Origin: DASQDN01 sp035630195
GTDB taxonomy: Bacteria; Acidobacteriota; Terriglobia; Bryobacterales; Bryobacteraceae
Assembly (NCBI GenBank): GCA_035630195.1
Contig: DASQLD010000448.1
Span: 1 to 10,001, forward strand
Length of the DNA stretch: 10,001 bases
Reading direction: 5' to 3'
Under the pieces are notes generated by a model. That model saw only the letters and a program-made list of their open reading frames with translations. It was not told the origin of the DNA and did not search any database. The position numbers and the translations under genes were made by a program. Shown piece by piece: positions 7,101 to 10,001 of the stretch (positions are counted from its first letter, which is position 1; each line of letters opens with the position of its first letter).

Positions 7101-7663
7101 TCAACGGATGGCAGTTCTCCGGTATTACGCAGCTTCAAAGCGGACAGAACATCGGAGCGCTGACCAACTTCTTCAGCAATGACATCAATTATCAACAGAA
7201 TGCGGCTGGCGATCGCTACACAATTCCGGTGAACGGTGGAAACTATCAACCGAACTCTCGCGTTGTGAACGGCACTCCGAGCCTCGCTTTCCGGCCGATC
7301 CAATCGTGCTCGCTCACAGAGGACCTTGGCGAAAATCAATACGCCAACGGGAACTGCCTGAAGCTGCCGACCGGTCCAGGCCAGAATGGGCCAATGGTTG
7401 GACCTCCCGTTTATGGTCCTGCCTTCTTCAATTCCGATCTGGGGTTGTTCAAGAACTTCGAAATGGGAGAAAACCGAAGACTGCAGTTCCGGTTCAACGC
7501 CTACAACTTCTTGAATCACCCGTTATGGTCATTTATCGGGGGGTCGACTAACTTGAAGCCCACGTTCGATGTAAACGGCGCGCAGACGAACCAGATTTTT
7601 GGTGTGACAACTGAGAAGCAGGGCCGGCGAATCATTCAGCTTGCTGTGAAGTTTTACTTCTGA
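4184..7663 (+). CDS. TonB-dependent receptor, Oar-like, with N-terminal carboxypeptidase-regulatory-like domain
   Basis: The 1159-aa product is a complete outer-membrane receptor. Residues 1-23 form a signal peptide (hydrophobic AAVVLTACLQFGFG). Residues about 25-108 are a CarboxypepD_reg-like domain (GTLTGVISDPSGASVPDAKI to VPAGSYELSVEAAGF). A plug region follows at about 120-265, with MIQEFKVLTSNFSAEN near 235-250. The rest is a large beta-barrel (KLFFFTGYEHY near 324-334) ending in KFYF, and a terminal Phe is typical of outer-membrane barrels. Such receptors import large substrates with energy from TonB-ExbBD, none of which is encoded here, and no TonB box is obvious. The substrate is unknown; length and architecture match the receptors expanded in Acidobacteriota. 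Two starts are possible: ATG 4184 beside the G-tract, or ATG 4199 (residue 6), preceded by TGGAA at a seven-base spacing and also giving a good signal peptide. A CNC motif at residues 223-225 is unusual for a plug. The 3' end overlaps rnc. Confidence 0.94.
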   Translation: MWNLPMRIAAVVLTACLQFGFGQSITGTLTGVISDPSGASVPDAKITLKNEGSGDVRRSVSNAEGFFTFAAVPAGSYELSVEAAGFVIYQVSALALQGAERRNIDITMKVGSTAETVSVSAIADILTPVDSGEKSATLTTKQLQDFSVVGRSAAEFIKIMPGFAVAGTGTENRSNFSGENIGINGNGDGGSQSALNGAYNVNGLPTASLDITADGAHVSDPGCNCATPVNPNTDMIQEFKVLTSNFSAENQKGPAVIQSIAKSGTRDFHGTGYLYARHHALNSNDWLNNRSGAPKPENKYFFPGGNIGGPVLIPGTGFNKNRDKLFFFTGYEHYFQTLDTGLLRATVPTEAMRAGNFSDTELRKVEGLVNGRYVTQSGNPASRLKADQFPTGIIPPSQIDPTGRALINLYPAPNADPNASGGFNYLRQIVFNQGSLQWMSRVDYSISDNTKLFVRYNMQRETQKFPVGLWWRNANQVPYPTPILGKNKSDSVTTSLTHVFSPTMTNEFIFGYTYIAFPNVFEDPSAVDRNALGATFQGVFDNNVAQIPSFSSNGEMAGIVNPGGFEVGGGRGLFADKHLPSLQNNLTKVWGTHTIKAGGYWEYIINNQPANGFTNGQLGFDVGNARSSGSPYADLLLGRINNYQEQSFNRLNNIGYHTFEFFVQDAWKITRRLSLDLGLRASHFQPWKDREGYGFAVFDYSKYVPGSAPADYSGFSWHSRDPNVPLGGFPTRSLYWAPRFGLAFDVFGTTNTVLRGGWGRFYFHTPQFTAGLDASAGVQSATINGVNTFAELAALNVQGVPVGVQAVDQTSDRTPYSDSYSFTISQRTPYRGLLEASYVGNQSKNLLNNGYAGSAINAVPAGSLFQPGLDPNNANIDQFRPLQGFQDVNIITHGLYQNYNSLQLSWTRTSGRYNMMFNYTYGKSLGIVGNYDVFNLDNNYGVLPFDRRHIFNAAYSIEMGSPIKNNAVLGGLINGWQFSGITQLQSGQNIGALTNFFSNDINYQQNAAGDRYTIPVNGGNYQPNSRVVNGTPSLAFRPIQSCSLTEDLGENQYANGNCLKLPTGPGQNGPMVGPPVYGPAFFNSDLGLFKNFEMGENRRLQFRFNAYNFLNHPLWSFIGGSTNLKPTFDVNGAQTNQIFGVTTEKQGRRIIQLAVKFYF

Positions 7664-8388
7664 GCCGAAGCAGAATTGCCGTTGGTTGCATTCATCTCTT
7701 CCAGGATGGCTTTGGCAGCCTGCTGCGCTGCCGCCTTCTTTGAAGAGCCGGAACCCTTTTGGCGGTAGGCAGTGCCAATCCGTGCTTCGACGATAAACGT
7801 CTTGGCGTGGCCAGGACCGGTCTCTTCGACGATCACATAGTGCGGTTGCGGTAAATGGATGGCTTGAGCCCGCTCTTGTAATTCGCTCTTATAGTTGGCT
7901 TCGTGATTCTCGCATTGCTCCTCGACATCACCTTCCGCGAGAATCCTATTCACAACGAACTGACGAGCTGTCTCCAGCCCGCCGTCGATATGCAGCGCTG
8001 CGATGACTGCTTCGACCGCATTGGCAAGCAGCATTTTTTTCTGTCGGCCTCCGCTCATCTCCTCACTGCGGCCCAACTGGAGAAAGTCGCCGATTCCGAG
8101 GCTCTGCCCGACCCGATACAAATGGGTCGCGCTGACCAAGTGAGCCTTCATCTTCGATAATCGACCTTCGGGCCACGTTGCGTTTCGAAGAACGAGGCTT
8201 TCGCTTATCAAGAAACCGAGGATCGAGTCGCCCAGGAACTCAAGTTGTTCGTTGTCGATGGACGCCGGATCGGAAGGTTTCTGCCCAAACGTATACGAGC
8301 GATGGGTAAGAGCGCGGACCAGCAAGTTCCGGTCGCCGAAAGTATAGCCTAATCTAGCTTCCAGTTCCTGCAGGTCCGCTGCGGGCAT
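7654..8388 (-). CDS. rnc: Ribonuclease III
   Basis: The 244-aa product has normal RNase III length and layout. This cytoplasmic enzyme cleaves double-stranded RNA in rRNA precursor and mRNA processing. The catalytic domain (about 5-152) carries the signature NEQLEFLGDSIL at 46-57, giving metal ligands Glu47, Glu50 and Asp54. The second motif at 122-137 begins ANAVEAVIAALHIDGG; Glu126 corresponds to E. coli Glu117, but position 123 is Asn where E. coli has Asp114. The double-stranded-RNA-binding domain spans about 163-232, from NYKSELQERAQ to GSGSSKKAAAQQAAKAILEE. The ATG lies two bases after the stop of the upstream TPR gene with no Shine-Dalgarno, so coupled translation is likely. The gene converges with the TonB receptor gene and their coding ends overlap by 10 bases. 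The common partners acpP, fabF and era are not adjacent. Confidence 0.96.
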   Translation of the reverse strand: MPAADLQELEARLGYTFGDRNLLVRALTHRSYTFGQKPSDPASIDNEQLEFLGDSILGFLISESLVLRNATWPEGRLSKMKAHLVSATHLYRVGQSLGIGDFLQLGRSEEMSGGRQKKMLLANAVEAVIAALHIDGGLETARQFVVNRILAEGDVEEQCENHEANYKSELQERAQAIHLPQPHYVIVEETGPGHAKTFIVEARIGTAYRQKGSGSSKKAAAQQAAKAILEEMNATNGNSASAQK

Positions 8389-8390
8389 GA

Positions 8391-9218
8391 CTACTTGGCG
8401 GGAGGTGTTGTCGGAGCCGGAGCTGTGGGTACTGCTCCGGGAGCCGGAGCCGCGGGCGTTGCCGGCTTGGCTGCGCCCGTCCCGCCCTTCAATTTGACCG
8501 AGTTGTTCCGTTCCTGCGCGGCTGCCGATTTAATCGCCGGGTGAACATCGGCCATCGTATTCAACTTGTCGAGAGCTGCAATGGCGTCATCGGGTTTGTT
8601 CGCCAGATTGTACGCGGCGGCTAAGCGGACAACAGTGGCCGGTTCCGGCGACGCGTCGAGGGCTGCCTGGAACTGTGTTGCCGCGTCACCATACTTTTTG
8701 CGAACCATCGCTCCCAGCCCGAGCGCTTCGTAACCCTGCGCCAGGTAGCTTTTCTTGGCGCTTTCCCAGTCGGCATCCGGGATGTCCGGCCGTGGCTTAG
8801 CAGCGGTCTTCACGATATCCATAGCGTTCTTGGCGTATTTCTCCGAACGCGTTAGCTTTTCTTCTTTGTCTAGGTCGAACTCACGCGTGCGCTGCGCAAT
8901 TCCGTTCGCAAGCATCAGCATGGCCGCGTAGTTCTTAGGATCTGCTTCGATTGTACGCTCCGCGTACACAACCATCTTTTCAAAGTCGTTTTTCTGTTGC
9001 GCCGACGCGGCTGCCACTTGAAGAGCGATGGCTTTGAACTCTGTGTCAGCGAAATCGGTGAGCAGCTTCTCAGCCGCCGCGATCCGGCTGTCCGGATCCT
9101 GGGCGCTAAAGATTGCCTGGATCGCTTCCACTTCTTTCTGCGACTTCGGCTTCGGTTGAGCTTGTCCCAAGGCCAGTCCGGCGACAAGGGCAAACGAGAT
9201 TGCGATGCGTGTCCTCAT
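8391..9218 (-). CDS. Exported TPR-like protein with Ala/Pro-rich C-terminal tail
   Basis: The 275-aa product has a clear Sec signal peptide (MRTRIAISFALVAGLALGQA, cleavage likely after Ala20). Helical TPR-like repeats run from about 28 to 240; the clearest are FEKMVVYAERTIEADPKNYA (79-98) and YGDAATQFQAALDASPEPAT (176-195). A tail of about 30 residues (245-275) is made almost only of Ala, Pro, Gly and Thr, with a nine-residue period (255-263 and 264-272), and is probably disordered. I do not recognise a specific family. A scaffold or outer-envelope assembly role is the usual guess for exported TPR proteins. The ATG at 9218 has GGAG eleven bases upstream in the 29-base gap after the preceding TPR gene, and the stop lies two bases before rnc, so the three genes are probably co-transcribed. 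Confidence 0.87.
   Translation of the reverse strand: MRTRIAISFALVAGLALGQAQPKPKSQKEVEAIQAIFSAQDPDSRIAAAEKLLTDFADTEFKAIALQVAAASAQQKNDFEKMVVYAERTIEADPKNYAAMLMLANGIAQRTREFDLDKEEKLTRSEKYAKNAMDIVKTAAKPRPDIPDADWESAKKSYLAQGYEALGLGAMVRKKYGDAATQFQAALDASPEPATVVRLAAAYNLANKPDDAIAALDKLNTMADVHPAIKSAAAQERNNSVKLKGGTGAAKPATPAAPAPGAVPTAPAPTTPPAK
8413..8450 (-). repeat. 27-base-period repeat and overlapping inverted repeats before rnc
   Basis: GGAGCCGGAGC occurs at 8413-8423 and again at 8440-8450, a 27-base (nine-codon) period in the Ala/Pro tail of the TPR gene. On the mRNA (minus) strand, GCTCCGG (8450-8444), CCGGAGC (8440-8434) and GCTCCGG (8423-8417) follow in order. The middle copy can pair perfectly over seven bases with either neighbour, with loops of three or ten bases. 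The last arm lies 28 bases before the rnc ATG. Confidence 0.6.
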
Positions 9219-9247
9219 TGAATGTGAAACTCCGTATTTGAACTGTC

Positions 9248-10001
9248 CTACTTGGACGTCTTACGTAAACCTTCTTCAGCCGCCTGCTTGGCCTTGTCGG
9301 ACGCTCCCTCAATCGCGAGAGCTGCCTTGTAATGGGCCACGGCGTCTTCAGGGGCTGCCGACGCTTGAGCTAGTCGCCCCAGATAAACTTCGGACCAGGA
9401 ATGAGTATGTGGGTCCGGGCTTAACTCCAGTGTCTTACGAAATAGTTGTTCCGCCAACTCCGGGTTCCGTTGCAGAGCGGCGATTCGCGCCAAACCGTAA
9501 TAAGCTCGCGCATGGATTGGCTTCTTGTCGGTCTGTTGTAAAGCCTGGCGAAAGATTTCGCCGGCTTTATCGAGTTCCCTCGATTCATACAGCTTCTCCG
9601 CAGCCTCGACGGTAGTCTCCGCTGCGTCTCGAACTGGCTCGGCAACCGTTACCACTGGTTGCGGAGCCGGGGCCTTTGGCGGCCGGACGGTCAGGTCGAT
9701 CGCGTCCAGGCGTTTTACTTCCTTGCGGATATCCAGCGTATTCATCATGTCAGGAAAGTACATCCGCATTGCGGATTCCTGCTTCTCATACGCAGGTAGA
9801 GCCTCGCCGAAGAAGGGGGTCAGAATGAAGCCTTCCGCCAGCGAGTCCTTGATTCCTGCGGGCTTTCGATCCAAGCGCGTTTCAATTGCGCGAATCAACG
9901 ATTCGGTTGTCAATAGCAGGAAATCCGACTTATAGCTTTGATCAAGCGCTACGGCGCTAAGCGCATAATCGCTCAGGCTGTTCTTCTTCATCACCGATTC
10001 G
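9248..10001 (-). CDS. C-terminal part of a TPR-containing protein, running off the right edge
   Basis: The frame is open to the window edge, giving at least 250 residues. A GTG-ATG pair at 9994-9989 could be a start, but the protein from there lacks a signal peptide, unlike the two downstream neighbours' envelope-type pattern, and only seven bases upstream are visible. I therefore treat the gene as 5'-partial. Counting from that GTG, residues 1-100 are a mixed helical region I do not recognise (landmarks ALDQSYKSDFLLLTTESLIR and FILTPFFGEALPAYEKQ). Residues 103-120 form a Pro-rich linker (VRPPKAPAPQP). Residues about 127-245 hold three TPR units, such as AEKLYESRELDKAGEIFRQA and PELAEQLFRKTLELSPDP. 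The stop is 29 bases before the next TPR gene, in the same direction as rnc. The function of the N-terminal part is unknown. Confidence 0.75.
   Translation of the reverse strand, partial: ESVMKKNSLSDYALSAVALDQSYKSDFLLLTTESLIRAIETRLDRKPAGIKDSLAEGFILTPFFGEALPAYEKQESAMRMYFPDMMNTLDIRKEVKRLDAIDLTVRPPKAPAPQPVVTVAEPVRDAAETTVEAAEKLYESRELDKAGEIFRQALQQTDKKPIHARAYYGLARIAALQRNPELAEQLFRKTLELSPDPHTHSWSEVYLGRLAQASAAPEDAVAHYKAALAIEGASDKAKQAAEEGLRKTSK

Noticed and set aside
7714..7732. GGCAGC/GCTGCC hairpin inside rnc as a receptor terminator
   Set aside because: It lacks a following T-run and falls in an Ala/Gln-rich coding stretch of the RNA-binding domain, where such repeats arise by codon use.

Overview
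The window looks like chromosomal DNA from a member of the Acidobacteriota, probably close to the Solibacter/Bryobacter group. This is an inference from gene content: a roughly 1,150-residue TonB-dependent receptor with an N-terminal carboxypeptidase-regulatory-like domain, a CRTAC1-like FG-GAP/ASPIC-UnbV protein, a CXXCH-rich multiheme cytochrome, and several exported TPR proteins. Similar gene sets also occur in Planctomycetota and Verrucomicrobiota, so the phylum is likely but not proven. There are no tRNA, rRNA, CRISPR or insertion-sequence signatures. Coding density is very high, and only one intergenic gap exceeds 130 bases.

Left block (128-3964, minus strand). Three tightly coupled genes read leftwards: an exported TPR protein (374 aa), a heptaheme c-type cytochrome (345 aa, GTG start, 4-base GTGA overlap with the TPR stop), and a Tat-exported seven-repeat FG-GAP/ASPIC protein (558 aa, start one base after the cytochrome stop). 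All three products appear to be exported, so this is most likely a single envelope module combining electron transfer with protein scaffolding. Its substrate cannot be read from the sequence.

Centre (3965-7663). A 219-base divergent region separates the left operon from a complete 1159-aa TonB-dependent receptor on the plus strand. The region holds a near-symmetric -10-like element, GGTTTCA half-sites in both orientations, a possible leader hairpin and a nine-G tract at the receptor's ribosome-binding position. The layout suggests that outer-membrane uptake and the cytochrome/FG-GAP operon are controlled together.

Right block (7654-10001, minus strand). A TPR-containing gene running in from the right edge is followed by an exported TPR protein with an Ala/Pro tail, and then by ribonuclease III (rnc). 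The rnc gene converges on the receptor gene and overlaps its 3' end by 10 bases. The sequence just before the rnc start can form two mutually exclusive GC-rich hairpins. RNase III also carries Asn where the family usually has a metal-binding Asp.
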